Shown: in pieces, positions 26,049 through 34,627 of the stretch | How positions within the stretch are numbered: position 1 is the stretch's first letter | Layout of the letters: every line of letters begins with the position of its first letter | Source of the DNA: Armatimonadetes bacterium 55-13 | GTDB taxonomy: Bacteria; Armatimonadota; Fimbriimonadia; Fimbriimonadales; Fimbriimonadaceae | Reading direction: 5' to 3' | Assembly (NCBI GenBank): GCA_001898035.1 | Contig: MKRX01000016.1 | Location: 67,371-131,370 of the forward strand | Length of the DNA: 64,000 bases | Program-made: the position numbers and the translations under genes | Notes under the pieces: generated by a model | The model's input: the letters and a program-made list of their open reading frames with translations, nothing else | What the model was told of the DNA's origin: nothing | Database searches by the model: none

Positions 26049-26501
26049 ATGGATATCAAAGAGTCAATCATCAATCAAATCAAATACACCTCGGCAAACT
26101 ACTTGAAGGATCTCGGATTCATTCCTGACGACAAGCTATCCGCGTCGCCAATGGGTTCTGCTCGTCCTCCGCTTGAATTCACGGCTGAATGTGCAGGCTT
26201 TAACTTTTATGCGGCTCGGGCCATCAATGGCGAAGAACAAGAAGCGCCGACTCAGGAAGTGAGAGATGCCTACTTCGCCACCATCGATACTCGCGAGAAA
26301 GCTAACGAGGCTCTCTCATCAAGCGCTGAAGCCCTTATCACCGCCGTTCAGGGTGCAGACATGAGCAGCGAAGTGAGCGTCGCTTGGGGAGAGCCGATGC
26401 CGGTAGCTCGGCTGGCCACCATGTGCAGCTACCACATGATGTACCACGATGGCCAACTTAACTACATCCAAACTCTCTACGGAGACAGCGAGAGCCACTA
26501 G
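26049..26501 (+). CDS. DinB-family protein (copy 2)
   Basis: A 150-residue protein with the DinB fold: IKYTSANYLKDLGFIPDDKL at the N-terminus, ECAGFNFYAARAI (a cysteine in place of the usual first His), and the SYHMMYHDGQLNYIQ helix with two His and a Gln. Metal binding is plausible but incomplete at the first ligand. ATG 26049 is preferred over the GTG at 26037. The stop overlaps the convergent antiporter stop by 4 bases. Confidence 0.83.
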   Translation: MDIKESIINQIKYTSANYLKDLGFIPDDKLSASPMGSARPPLEFTAECAGFNFYAARAINGEEQEAPTQEVRDAYFATIDTREKANEALSSSAEALITAVQGADMSSEVSVAWGEPMPVARLATMCSYHMMYHDGQLNYIQTLYGDSESH

Positions 26502-27562
26502 CCCCACCAAAAGGCACTCACGATGATGGCGTAGAGCCCTATCAGCGCTACGCCTTCTAGCCAAATCGATTCGCCGTCATAGACGATGAAGGCGGAAATG
26601 ACCGACGCTAAGACAAGGCCGACCACCAACAAAGGAGGCAAGACTAGTGTCAAGGGAGTGCTGCCAATGACAAACGAAGCCAAGACTAAAAGCGGCGTAA
26701 GCGCAAGAGCTATCTGAAGAGAGCTATTCAAAACGACGCTCATCGCGTAATCGGGTTTGTTCCTCGCCGCAAGTTGGATGCCTACCAGGTTCTCGATGGC
26801 GTTTCCAGCGATCGCAACCACAACTAGACCTGAGAACGCTTGAGACAGTCCCATTGCCTTCGTTGCCGGTTCCAAGGCGGCAACAAACCACTCTGAGACA
26901 AAGGCGGCTCCGACGCCAGCAACGGCAAGGATAGCCATCGAAGTACCCAATGGCCATGCATGTTCTGGGCTGTCGTGTGGCGCGGGGGTGACCGCGGGAT
27001 TTCCTTTAATGAAGAAAGGAACCGTGCAGATGAAAATGATCAGCAACACGACTGCCACCGCCGCCGAGAAGGGCACCTCGTGCTGGCTGGCCGGTGTGTG
27101 TAACTCATGAGCCAGAGTAGGCATGATGAGGGCAGCCGTAGCCACCAACATCAAGGTCGCCATCATTTTTGGAGGTTCAGAGGAGAATTTTTGGGTTCCG
27201 TGCTTAACGCCTCCAACGGTGATTGCAATTCCTAAGACCAGCAATGAGTTCGCCAGAATCGAACCGGCAAGTGCTCCCTTCACAACATCGACAAGTCCCG
27301 CTTTGAGACTGAAGATACAGACAAAAAGCTCGGGCAGGTTTCCGAGGCCCGATTGAAGAACTCCCGTCGCCCCGGGGCTCATCCGCGAACCTAGATGATC
27401 GGTGGCTTCGCCCACCACGACAGCCAACAAGCTAAGCGCCAAGCCGGAGGAGAGAAACGCCGGTACTGGTCCTATCCGGTCATGCCCTAGGAATCCTGCA
27501 AGCAAGGTAGCCAAAATGGCGCCCCCCAATATCATTCGGTCTTTTGATGAGAGGCCCTTCAC
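26498..27562 (-). CDS. Calcium/proton antiporter (CaCA superfamily, CAX-type)
   Basis: The 354-residue protein has about ten or eleven membrane segments in two halves. Each half contains the CaCA alpha-repeat: GNLPELFVCIFSLKAGLVDV in the first, and AIAGNAIENLVGIQLAARNK in the second, with acidic residues placed for cation binding. Ca2+/H+ exchangers of the VCX/CAX type are 350-400 residues long, in agreement. It expels calcium from the cytoplasm. Convergent with the DinB gene. Confidence 0.87.
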   Translation of the reverse strand: MKGLSSKDRMILGGAILATLLAGFLGHDRIGPVPAFLSSGLALSLLAVVVGEATDHLGSRMSPGATGVLQSGLGNLPELFVCIFSLKAGLVDVVKGALAGSILANSLLVLGIAITVGGVKHGTQKFSSEPPKMMATLMLVATAALIMPTLAHELHTPASQHEVPFSAAVAVVLLIIFICTVPFFIKGNPAVTPAPHDSPEHAWPLGTSMAILAVAGVGAAFVSEWFVAALEPATKAMGLSQAFSGLVVVAIAGNAIENLVGIQLAARNKPDYAMSVVLNSSLQIALALTPLLVLASFVIGSTPLTLVLPPLLVVGLVLASVISAFIVYDGESIWLEGVALIGLYAIIVSAFWWG

Positions 27563-27719
27563 GGGCGCAAATTCTACCGCCTTTGATTTCGCCGGCTAAA
27601 GAATCCCGCTGGGCGCTAATCAACATGAGCAGCCGGATGCCCAGATGAAGACCCTGAGAAACTTGGCGAAAGCGGTGAACTGAATCCCTTGCTTTCGGCA
27701 CTCAGGTCCAGAGGCAAAA

Positions 27720-29168
27720 ATGAAACTCGAACACTGTCTTCTGGGCGCGGTCGCCGCCGTTCTTGTCATTTCCGGGTGTAGCCGAGCGGTCGCCCAGAAC
27801 GAAGCGACCAATGGCGAAAAGGGGCGCGAAGTTGAACTGGTGATCTACTCTCAAAACTTCGCAATGGTCAGAGATGTTCGGCAGGTCGATCTCAAGAAAG
27901 GAGCCACTCATATCGCGATTCAGGGTGTGAGCAAGGTTCTCGACCAGAATTCAGTCATTTATTCCTTCCCTAAAGTTGCTTCCGCAAAGGTGACCTCAAC
28001 CACTTACGATCTCGGAACCAGCGATGGCTCGCAACTCTTGCAGCGCTTCCTGGGAAAGCAGATCGACCTGGTTTACCGAGGAGACGACGGTAAAGAAGGG
28101 GCACGCGAATCGGGAGTTCTGCAAGTCGCCGACCCAGGAAACATCGTTGTCAAAGTTGGAGAGCGACTGGTCGTCAATCCAAAGGCCACGATTGAGGCAC
28201 CTGCCGATGCCGGCATTGTAACGATTCCCCAGCTGTCCGCCTCGGTAGAGTCTGATGCCGATACCTCTTCCCCGCTGTCGGTCAATTATATGACCCAAGG
28301 CCTTTCATGGTCCGCTGACTACACGGCGACATTGGAATCGGATAAACCTGAGATGCATATGGAATGCTGGGCCACCGTCACCAACACCACCGGCGCCGAC
28401 TTTCCCGACGCCACCATTCGCTTCGTAGCAGGATCCCCCAACCGGCTCTCAGAAAACCGTGCCAAATCGCCGCGATTTCTTGATGCTGAACAACATGTAT
28501 ATCTAGGTTCACCGTCTCGGATGCCCGGAGAAAGTCCATCTCCCCAAGAAATGGGTGAACTGTACGCGTACCCATATAGCTCGAAGGCAACCGTCGTTCA
28601 GAACCAGATGAACCGCGTTCGTATGATGGAATCTAGCTCCGTCAAGATCGCAAAATTTTACGCCGTTAGCGTTCCCCCGCTCATGAAGGAATACGACAAC
28701 TTAAGCGGAAATCCCGAACGACGTATCAGCGCAACCCTTGGCATTAATCTCACTAATGGCAAGTCGGAAGGATTGGGTAATCCCCTTCCTGCCGGAGCCG
28801 TTCGGTTCTACGAGCCGGATAGTAAGGGAGTCATCCGTTACATGGGCGCCGCGGCTATATTGGATACTCCCAAGGATGCTCGAGCCAGTTTCACGCTGTC
28901 TAATGTGTTCAACGTCTATGGGCGAGCAAAGCAGGTTGCCGGCAAACAAATCGATAAACGACATGTCAGCAGAACCGTTGAAATCAAACTGAACAACGAG
29001 AAGGCGAATCCTGTAGAAGTTCGTGTGGTTCAGCCTTTCGGCGAAAATTGGAAAATATCCAATCAATCTCACCCTGGCGCGAAACTTAATGCCGGATCTA
29101 ACCAGTGGACCCTTGAAGTGCCGGCCGGCGGAGAGGCAAAGCTAACCTACACGGTGATTCTGGGCTAA
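27720..29168 (+). CDS. DUF4139 domain lipoprotein
   Basis: The 482-residue protein starts with a lipobox (LVISGCSR, cysteine near 20) and continues with a DUF4139-like pattern: ELVIYSQNFAMVRDVRQVDL, DPGNIVVKV, VNYMTQGLSWSADYTATL and PNRLSE, then a C-terminal beta-rich domain KRHVSRTVEIKLNNE. DUF4139 proteins are secreted beta-rich proteins of unknown function. The gene lies 22 bases before a TlpA-like gene with its own AAGGAG site; the two probably form an operon. Confidence 0.87.
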   Translation: MKLEHCLLGAVAAVLVISGCSRAVAQNEATNGEKGREVELVIYSQNFAMVRDVRQVDLKKGATHIAIQGVSKVLDQNSVIYSFPKVASAKVTSTTYDLGTSDGSQLLQRFLGKQIDLVYRGDDGKEGARESGVLQVADPGNIVVKVGERLVVNPKATIEAPADAGIVTIPQLSASVESDADTSSPLSVNYMTQGLSWSADYTATLESDKPEMHMECWATVTNTTGADFPDATIRFVAGSPNRLSENRAKSPRFLDAEQHVYLGSPSRMPGESPSPQEMGELYAYPYSSKATVVQNQMNRVRMMESSSVKIAKFYAVSVPPLMKEYDNLSGNPERRISATLGINLTNGKSEGLGNPLPAGAVRFYEPDSKGVIRYMGAAAILDTPKDARASFTLSNVFNVYGRAKQVAGKQIDKRHVSRTVEIKLNNEKANPVEVRVVQPFGENWKISNQSHPGAKLNAGSNQWTLEVPAGGEAKLTYTVILG

Positions 29169-29190
29169 CATAGCCGAAAGGAGTCCCAGC

Positions 29191-29745
29191 ATGAAGAAGA
29201 TCGCTTTAGCTCTCTGTCTCGCGTCTGCGCTCGGCGCCGTTATCGCGGCCTCGCCTAAGGCAGAACCAACATACCCTGCCGTAGTCACGACCAAGACGCT
29301 CTACGCAAAGACTGACCTGCGCGGCAAGCCAGCACCCAAATTCGAGGTCGAAACTTGGCTAAATCAAGCTTCGCCAAAGACCAAAGGCAAGGTTTTGGTT
29401 GTCGACTTCTGGGCAACTTGGTGCGGCCCTTGTCGCCACCTCATTCCGGAGATGAACGAGTGGGCAAAGAAGTTCGAGAAGGACGTGGTCTTTGTAGGGG
29501 TCAGCGACGAACCGGCGGAAACCGTGAAGAAGTTCATGACGGATACGCCGATGAACTACAGCGTAGCTGTCGATCCGCAGAAACGAATGAGCAAGGTCCT
29601 TGGCGTTCAAGGCATTCCCCACGTGATGATTGTCTCTGCCGATGGCGTCGTCCGATGGCAAGGATTCCCTGGAAGTACCGAGGACCCCTTAACTGCGGAA
29701 AAGATTCAGCAGATTGTCGAAGCGAGCAAGGCCGGAGTTAAATAG
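29191..29745 (+). CDS. TlpA-family thioredoxin-like disulfide reductase, secreted
   Basis: The 184-residue protein has a signal peptide (about 1-20) and a thioredoxin domain with VDFWATWCGPCRHLIPEMNE, a CGPC active site. The cis-proline loop is visible as QGIPHVMIV. TlpA-type proteins reduce disulfides in the periplasm, for example in cytochrome c assembly. AAGGAG lies 7 bases before the ATG. Downstream of the DUF4139 lipoprotein gene. Confidence 0.88.
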   Translation: MKKIALALCLASALGAVIAASPKAEPTYPAVVTTKTLYAKTDLRGKPAPKFEVETWLNQASPKTKGKVLVVDFWATWCGPCRHLIPEMNEWAKKFEKDVVFVGVSDEPAETVKKFMTDTPMNYSVAVDPQKRMSKVLGVQGIPHVMIVSADGVVRWQGFPGSTEDPLTAEKIQQIVEASKAGVK

Positions 29746-29756
29746 CTCTCGCCAGA

Positions 29757-30170
29757 TTAACGAGGCGCTCCAACTAGGGGTGCCTCTTCCTCGACCTCTA
29801 TTTGCAGCTCGATCCGCAGTTCTTCGGTTGCGTCCGCGGGCCACATTTCAAATGGACCACCATAGTATTGGTTCCAACGAGGATGCCATCTGCCTGAAAC
29901 GAAGCTGCCATCCCAAGAACCGACATATTCATATGGGATACCGACGCCTTCCTGAGATGGCTCAGTCGTTCGAGTATAGGTCCGTGTCATCAACACTTTC
30001 TGCCCCCGCTCAATATAAGCGCCCTGCAATTCAAACTCTCCGTCCTTGTCCGTGCCTGAACCCGAAATAATGCCCTTTTGAATCGTAAGGCGTATCGATT
30101 CGGTAATGCGTAGTCCGTCTTGGATCGACCATCCGATCCAAGGTCCAGAGAGGCTATTGAAGTCCTTCAT
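29757..30170 (-). CDS. Beta-rich protein of unknown function (137 aa)
   Basis: I do not recognise it. The pattern GPWIGWSIQDG, SGSGTDKDGEFELQGAYIE, GQKVLMTRTYT and GSWDGSFVSGRWHP with regular W/G spacing suggests an eight-stranded barrel like avidins or lipocalins. The start at 30170 (MKDFNSLSG) fits the fold best; an upstream start at 30221 adds 17 residues. It is convergent with the TlpA-like gene (11 bases) and has no visible partner. Confidence 0.55.
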   Translation of the reverse strand: MKDFNSLSGPWIGWSIQDGLRITESIRLTIQKGIISGSGTDKDGEFELQGAYIERGQKVLMTRTYTRTTEPSQEGVGIPYEYVGSWDGSFVSGRWHPRWNQYYGGPFEMWPADATEELRIELQIEVEEEAPLVGAPR

Positions 30171-30254
30171 CAAATTGACGGAGTTTCCGTGATGGGATAG
30201 TAATCGGAAAACTGCTCCCATTTTACCGACGCCTCAAGTGTCAAACTGATCTCT

Positions 30255-30887
30255 GTGGACTCCGAACTTGGTCGCTACGACTATCGAAAAGGCGAATTGC
30301 TGGAAGAAGACCTGCAATCCGATCCAATACAAGCGTTGAAGGATTGGCTGGAAGTGGCCCAGGCTGCATCCGTTATCGAGCCCATGGCGATGTGCCTCTC
30401 GACCGTAAACTCTGAAGGTCGCCCCAGTTCCCGCATGGTTCTCTTGCGCGGAATCGATGAACTAGGCCTTCGTTTCTTTTCCAACTACGAGAGCCGCAAA
30501 GGACACGATCTCGCGGTCAACCCATATGCCGCACTCAACTTCTGGTGGTCGACCTTAGAGCGCCAAGTGAGGGCTGAAGGTCGAGTACAGAGGCTGTCTG
30601 ACTCAGAATCGGACGCCTACTTCACATCCCGACCCTATGAAAGTCAACTTGCCTCTGCCGCGAGTCCCCAAAGTCAAGTTGTGCCAGAGAGAGAGTACTT
30701 GGATCGACTCGTTGACGAATTGGGGTCCAGATACCCTACCGATGTTCCTCGTCCAAGTCATTGGGGAGGCTACGTTCTTGTCCCTGATCGAATCGAGTTC
30801 TGGCAAGGACGTCCCGCGCGCCTCCACGACCGAATCGAATTTGTCCTCCAAGACAAAGTCTGGCGCAAACAGAGACTTGCCCCCTGA
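30255..30887 (+). CDS. pdxH: Pyridoxamine 5'-phosphate oxidase
   Basis: The 210-residue protein has the PdxH pattern: RPSSRMVLLRGID and FFSNYESRKGHDLAVNP for FMN binding, NFWWSTLERQVRAEGRV, SYASSSPQSQ-like ASAASPQSQ, and the C-terminal EFWQGRPARLHDRIEF signature. It oxidises pyridoxine or pyridoxamine 5'-phosphate to pyridoxal phosphate. The start is a GTG. It converges with the next gene after 2 bases. Confidence 0.93.
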   Translation: MDSELGRYDYRKGELLEEDLQSDPIQALKDWLEVAQAASVIEPMAMCLSTVNSEGRPSSRMVLLRGIDELGLRFFSNYESRKGHDLAVNPYAALNFWWSTLERQVRAEGRVQRLSDSESDAYFTSRPYESQLASAASPQSQVVPEREYLDRLVDELGSRYPTDVPRPSHWGGYVLVPDRIEFWQGRPARLHDRIEFVLQDKVWRKQRLAP

Positions 30888-30889
30888 AG

Positions 30890-31336
30890 CTATCGTTGCC
30901 AGACGGGACCTGAAGGTTGGGGATAGGACATCCCTCCTCCACGAAATTGATCAAATTGTTTCTGAGATCGACTTTCAAAATTCAAAAAGAGGGTCGCAAA
31001 AATGACCGCCATCACAATAAACAGAACCAAACCAATCCAATTGCTGGATGATTCTCGGGTCTGAACGTTCGGCTTAACCGCAGAAGTAGTCTCTTCTCGG
31101 GCTCGTTCAAGCAAGAATCTAAGATTCTGGTTTTCCAATTCAAGCGCCGCAAATCTTGTCGAAGAATCGCTCTCCGTTCTCAGTTCCGTCAGCGCCGCGC
31201 GTACTTGCTCTTCCGGGACTCCCCATGCTTCGGCGGCATCCGAAACGGTTATAGAGTCCGATCCCCTTCCGCTTAATTGAAGCCGGTTTGCTACCTTCCA
31301 CAACTCGTCGGGTGATATTTGGTCGTTACCTTTCAT
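30890..31336 (-). CDS. Membrane-anchored protein with helix-turn-helix-like N-terminus
   Basis: A 148-residue protein. Residues about 10-55 read like a short winged-helix segment (DELWKVANRLQ, DAAEAWGVPEEQVRAALTEL); then a coiled segment (ALELENQNLRFLLERAREE); then a membrane helix (about 100-118). The orientation would place the N-terminus in the cytoplasm. Possible regulator of an adjacent gene, but unproven; the nearest partner is the hydrolase gene 38 bases upstream. Confidence 0.55.
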   Translation of the reverse strand: MKGNDQISPDELWKVANRLQLSGRGSDSITVSDAAEAWGVPEEQVRAALTELRTESDSSTRFAALELENQNLRFLLERAREETTSAVKPNVQTRESSSNWIGLVLFIVMAVIFATLFLNFESRSQKQFDQFRGGGMSYPQPSGPVWQR

Positions 31337-31374
31337 CCCGCATCAACTACGTGAACCGATGACACATCGATTCA

Positions 31375-32235
31375 CTACTTGGTTGCCCAATTGTGTTCCC
31401 GCAACCAGCGAAGCAACTCCATGGTCCAAGGATGAAGGTGTTCACTGTCGGGAGCTCCAGCAAGCCCCATCCCGTGTCCTCCCTTTTCGTAGAGATGCAA
31501 TTCAAAGGGCACCCCGGCCTTTCGCAAAGCCCGCGCAAAGTCGATACTGTTCTCGACTGGAACGGCCGCATCTTCAACGGTGTGCCATACGAAACATGGT
31601 GGGCAATCCTTTGTGACTTGCTTCTCATTAGAAAGCAAGTCCACCAGCTTGGGATCGGGCGTTTTTCCGAGCAGATTTTCTCGCGAACCCGCATGGGTGA
31701 ACTCACCCATGGTAATCACGGCGTAACAGAGAATCGCAAAGTCTGGACGACTCGACGCCCTGTCGATCAAGTCCTCCGATTGAGCGTTGCCGCTATCAAA
31801 ATGGGTCGCCGCCGTTGCTGCCAAGTGACCACCCGCAGAAGACCCGATGATCCCGATTCGACCTGAGTCGACTCCCCACTCAGACGAGCGACTTCGGACC
31901 GTCCGAATCGCGCGTTGGGCGTCCCACAACATGACGGGATGACGATATCCGTTGGAACCTAGCCGGTATTTCAGAACGAATGCGGTGATTCCGTATCGAT
32001 TGAGCCAGACCGCGTAGTCGTTCCCCTCGTAAGAAGTCAACCCATAGTATCCGCCTCCTGGGCAGACGACAACCGCCGTACCGTTGGGATGCTCAGGGCG
32101 ATATACCGTGAGAGTAGGAATATCTTTGGCTTCTTTGCCAAGCGCCCCTGGTGCGTCACCTTTCCAAAGAGGAAACGAATCTGGGGCGCCAAAGCTCATC
32201 AAAGCGAGTGTGGAAACGACAATGCCAGCAAGCAT
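31375..32235 (-). CDS. Alpha/beta hydrolase, acetyl-esterase-like, secreted
   Basis: The 286-residue protein has a signal peptide (about 1-18). PGGGYYGLTSYEGNDYAVWL is the oxyanion HGG-like block, GIIGSSAGGHLAAT holds the nucleophile Ser (GSSAGG), WHTVEDAAVPVENS holds the Asp, and GGHGMGL holds the His. This pattern fits the BD-FAE/axe-like carbohydrate esterase group (acetylxylan or similar). The nearest same-strand neighbour upstream is the DinB gene, whose stop lies 35 bases before this start. Confidence 0.85.
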   Translation of the reverse strand: MLAGIVVSTLALMSFGAPDSFPLWKGDAPGALGKEAKDIPTLTVYRPEHPNGTAVVVCPGGGYYGLTSYEGNDYAVWLNRYGITAFVLKYRLGSNGYRHPVMLWDAQRAIRTVRSRSSEWGVDSGRIGIIGSSAGGHLAATAATHFDSGNAQSEDLIDRASSRPDFAILCYAVITMGEFTHAGSRENLLGKTPDPKLVDLLSNEKQVTKDCPPCFVWHTVEDAAVPVENSIDFARALRKAGVPFELHLYEKGGHGMGLAGAPDSEHLHPWTMELLRWLREHNWATK

Positions 32236-32270
32236 CTAATCTTTCTACCCTTCATGTAAGGGCATTGCAA

Positions 32271-32753
32271 CTATTTTGGAAATCCCGGCGCGTTTCGGAT
32301 CAAATACGCTTGTCCCTGATGATATCCGGGGTGGAACGCGAACCTCGCCAGAGCCCCCTTTCCTGTAATCACTGGCCCAAGGGCACTCACCAACTCAACC
32401 GAAAGGGCCTCCTCTCCTGGGTTGGAAATCAGCGGTTCCACCATATCGTGAGCGACGCTCAGCGCATGCTTGACCGCATCCGGAGTCATCTCTTCAGGAG
32501 TGAACGGAAAAGGCTTGTCGTTAACCACACCATCCGTGGCCGCCGCCTTCAGACGAGTTTTCAACTCATCCAACGACAATCCCAAAATCTGGGAGGTAAA
32601 TGAAATTTCAACTCCTGCTACGTGCATCGCCATTTCGGCAATGGTCAGCGCTTCAGGATAAATCCGCCAATTGAGTTGCTCCTGATTGAGGTCGGAAATC
32701 GTCTTAACGAATCGATGTCGGGAGAGCTGCCAAGAAACTGCGAAATCGCTCAT
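32271..32753 (-). CDS. DinB-family protein (copy 3)
   Basis: A 160-residue protein with the DinB fold: SWQLSRHRFVKTISDLNQEQLNW at the N-terminus, IAEMAMHVAGVEISF with its His, and FHPGYHQGQAYLIRN with two His. This gives the usual three-His metal site. The gene is 67 bases downstream of the short EamA gene on the same strand. Confidence 0.87.
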   Translation of the reverse strand: MSDFAVSWQLSRHRFVKTISDLNQEQLNWRIYPEALTIAEMAMHVAGVEISFTSQILGLSLDELKTRLKAAATDGVVNDKPFPFTPEEMTPDAVKHALSVAHDMVEPLISNPGEEALSVELVSALGPVITGKGALARFAFHPGYHQGQAYLIRNAPGFPK

Positions 32754-32820
32754 GGATTGAAGTTACCCAGCAGGTCCAGCAATCCTGAAGTGTTATGCCT
32801 TTCCTGATGACTTCTGATCT

Positions 32821-33234
32821 CTATCGCAACGTAAGAAGCACGCCCGCAACGATCAAGACAGCTCCTCCTAGGAGCGACGGAGTAACCTTTTCTTTCAGGA
32901 ATATGACTCCAAAAACCATCGCAAGCACAAAGCTTAACTTGTCGATCGGAGCAACTTTGGAGACCGGCCCCAATTGCAGGGCACGGAAATAGCAAATCCA
33001 AGAGGCGCCCGTTGCAATACCTGAGGCGACTAAAAACCACCAAGTGCGCGAAGAAAGTTCATTAACCTTGGTTTGTCGCGTGACCAGCGCTATACAAACC
33101 GCAAAAATGAGAACGACCGCCACCCGCACGGCAACCGCCAAATTGGGAGGCACGCCTTCCACGCCCTTTTTTGCCAAAAGAGCCGTGAGCCCAGCAAAAA
33201 GAGCCGACAAAAACGCCCACATCCTAAAGTCCAT
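32821..33234 (-). CDS. Short EamA-type transporter (five-helix half)
   Basis: A 137-residue protein with five hydrophobic segments and the EamA pattern (ALFAGLTALLAKKGVEGVPPN, RALQLGPVSKVAPIDKLSFVLAM, FLKEKVTPSLLGGAVLIVAGVLL). Most EamA proteins have two such halves (about 290 residues). Single-repeat forms of about 140 residues exist and would act as dimers. The substrate is unknown. Confidence 0.83.
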   Translation of the reverse strand: MDFRMWAFLSALFAGLTALLAKKGVEGVPPNLAVAVRVAVVLIFAVCIALVTRQTKVNELSSRTWWFLVASGIATGASWICYFRALQLGPVSKVAPIDKLSFVLAMVFGVIFLKEKVTPSLLGGAVLIVAGVLLTLR

Positions 33235-33276
33235 TTCGAGATGATAACCCGTTCAGTGGGCGTTCAGGATGAAAGA

Positions 33277-33732
33277 TTATGCCTGCAGTAGCATTCCGAT
33301 CATCGTGATTTGACCTTCGTGATAACTCATGTTCCAGTAGTGATAGGCCAGCACGTCCGCCAAGGTGTATGAGCCGGGGAAAGGCAGTTCCACCGGTTTG
33401 GTTAAATCTTCCGCCGATAGACCCTTCATAAACTCGACAAGCTTCTTTGTGCTTTCTCGGGTCTTGGATTCGAGCTCTGCGAGCGAAGTGATCTTGGAGC
33501 GAGACTCTTTCCACTCCGCAAACATCTCGTCACTCCACTCGATCTTTCGTTCGGTGAAGCTAGCCCAAAAGACATCCAAGGCGGTGGCTACCTCTTGGAG
33601 CTGGTCCAGGGCGCTTCGAGTGTTCGCGGAAGGCTGCCAGTCCAATTTGTCCGCTGGCAAGGCGCTCGCGGCTCGAAACAATGAATCGATTTGATTTTCT
33701 GTGAGTCGGGTGAGAAGTTCGAAAGCGTTCAT
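33277..33732 (-). CDS. DinB-family protein (copy 4)
   Basis: A 151-residue protein: LTRLTENQIDSLFRAASALPADKLDWQP opens the fold, and YHYWNMSYHEGQITMIG ends it with the His pair; the first His is less clear (ALDQLQEVATAL lacks it), so the metal site may be incomplete. A promoter with an operator-like palindrome lies just upstream and suggests regulation. Confidence 0.83.
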   Translation of the reverse strand: MNAFELLTRLTENQIDSLFRAASALPADKLDWQPSANTRSALDQLQEVATALDVFWASFTERKIEWSDEMFAEWKESRSKITSLAELESKTRESTKKLVEFMKGLSAEDLTKPVELPFPGSYTLADVLAYHYWNMSYHEGQITMIGMLLQA

Positions 33733-33740
33733 GACGCCTT

Positions 33741-33770
33741 ATTATAGTAGACGTATTTCTACTTTGTAAA
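33741..33770 (-). promoter_or_regulatory. Promoter with operator-like inverted repeat for DinB copy 4
   Basis: On the minus strand, TTTACA (33770-33765) and TATAAT (33746-33741) are separated by 18 bases. Between them lies AGTAGA-N6-TCTACT (33746-33763), a perfect 6-bp inverted repeat that overlaps the -10 edge. The -10 box ends 8 bases before the ATG at 33732, so the transcript may have a very short leader. The repeat looks like a repressor site. Confidence 0.7.
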
Positions 33771-33784
33771 TCACTTTCGAATTC

Positions 33785-34627
33785 TTAATGCTTTACTCTC
33801 TTGAGACGCTCCGCAACTGCGATCACAAATCGTTCAAGGGCATAGGGACTTTGCTTAAAGAAGAGGGACGGCTCGATCAGTTCTAGCTCAGAGAGATACA
33901 GCTCACCTTCATGAAGAATAAGATCGATCCTCGCATACAGAGGATTCTCCGAGATGCCCTCCATCAGTTCCATGGCAAACTTTCGCTCGTCATCCGATGG
34001 ATCCACCGCATGGGATACGCTCTCCTCGTCGTCATCGAAACGAGGCGCTTTTCTCACGCCGTGAGTGACCTCTCCGTCGATCCAGACGCAGGCAATCTCG
34101 CTTCCAATCTCGACTGAGTTGAGATAAGGCTGCACCATCATGTCCCGCTCTTGGAGGCTTTCGGATAGAAATTGGAGCGCGAGGGGGTTCGTTGCATCGA
34201 ATCGCTTGGTGAGCCAAGAACCAGCCGAAATGGAGGGCTTGATCACAACATCCGGCCACGGGAAACGCATAGATTCGATCCTGCTTCCCTGACTCAGCCA
34301 CATGGTAGGTACCACCTTAACTCCGCGTTCCTCCAATCCTGCCAAATAGCGCTTATCGATATTCGAAGCCATCGTCTGGGCGGAATTGAGGATCGGCGTC
34401 AGAGAATCGACTCGTTGGAGCCACTCTTTGAACTCTTTTGGAGTTTCAGGGTAGTTCCAAGTTGATCTCACCACACTGAGGTCGAACTGTTGCCAATCCA
34501 CCGTTTGGTCATCCCAAGCCACCATCGTCGCATCAATCCCTTTTGCACGCAGTGCAGCCAAGAGAATTTCTTCGTCTACATCAGGTTCTGGCAGTTCTAG
34601 GCAGGTGACGATTCCCAGACGACTCAT
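33785..34627 (-). CDS. ATP-grasp enzyme of unknown substrate (RimK/DcsG-like)
   Basis: The 280-residue protein has the ATP-grasp fold: [53 protein letters not shown] (Lys for ATP) and [25 protein letters not shown] with metal-binding Glu and Asp/Asn-type residues. These enzymes form amide or thioester bonds through acyl-phosphates. The pattern resembles O-ureido-D-serine cyclo-ligase (DcsG) and glutathione synthetase-like proteins. The ATG overlaps the purT stop as ATGA, implying co-translation. Confidence 0.83.
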   Translation of the reverse strand: MSRLGIVTCLELPEPDVDEEILLAALRAKGIDATMVAWDDQTVDWQQFDLSVVRSTWNYPETPKEFKEWLQRVDSLTPILNSAQTMASNIDKRYLAGLEERGVKVVPTMWLSQGSRIESMRFPWPDVVIKPSISAGSWLTKRFDATNPLALQFLSESLQERDMMVQPYLNSVEIGSEIACVWIDGEVTHGVRKAPRFDDDEESVSHAVDPSDDERKFAMELMEGISENPLYARIDLILHEGELYLSELELIEPSLFFKQSPYALERFVIAVAERLKRVKH

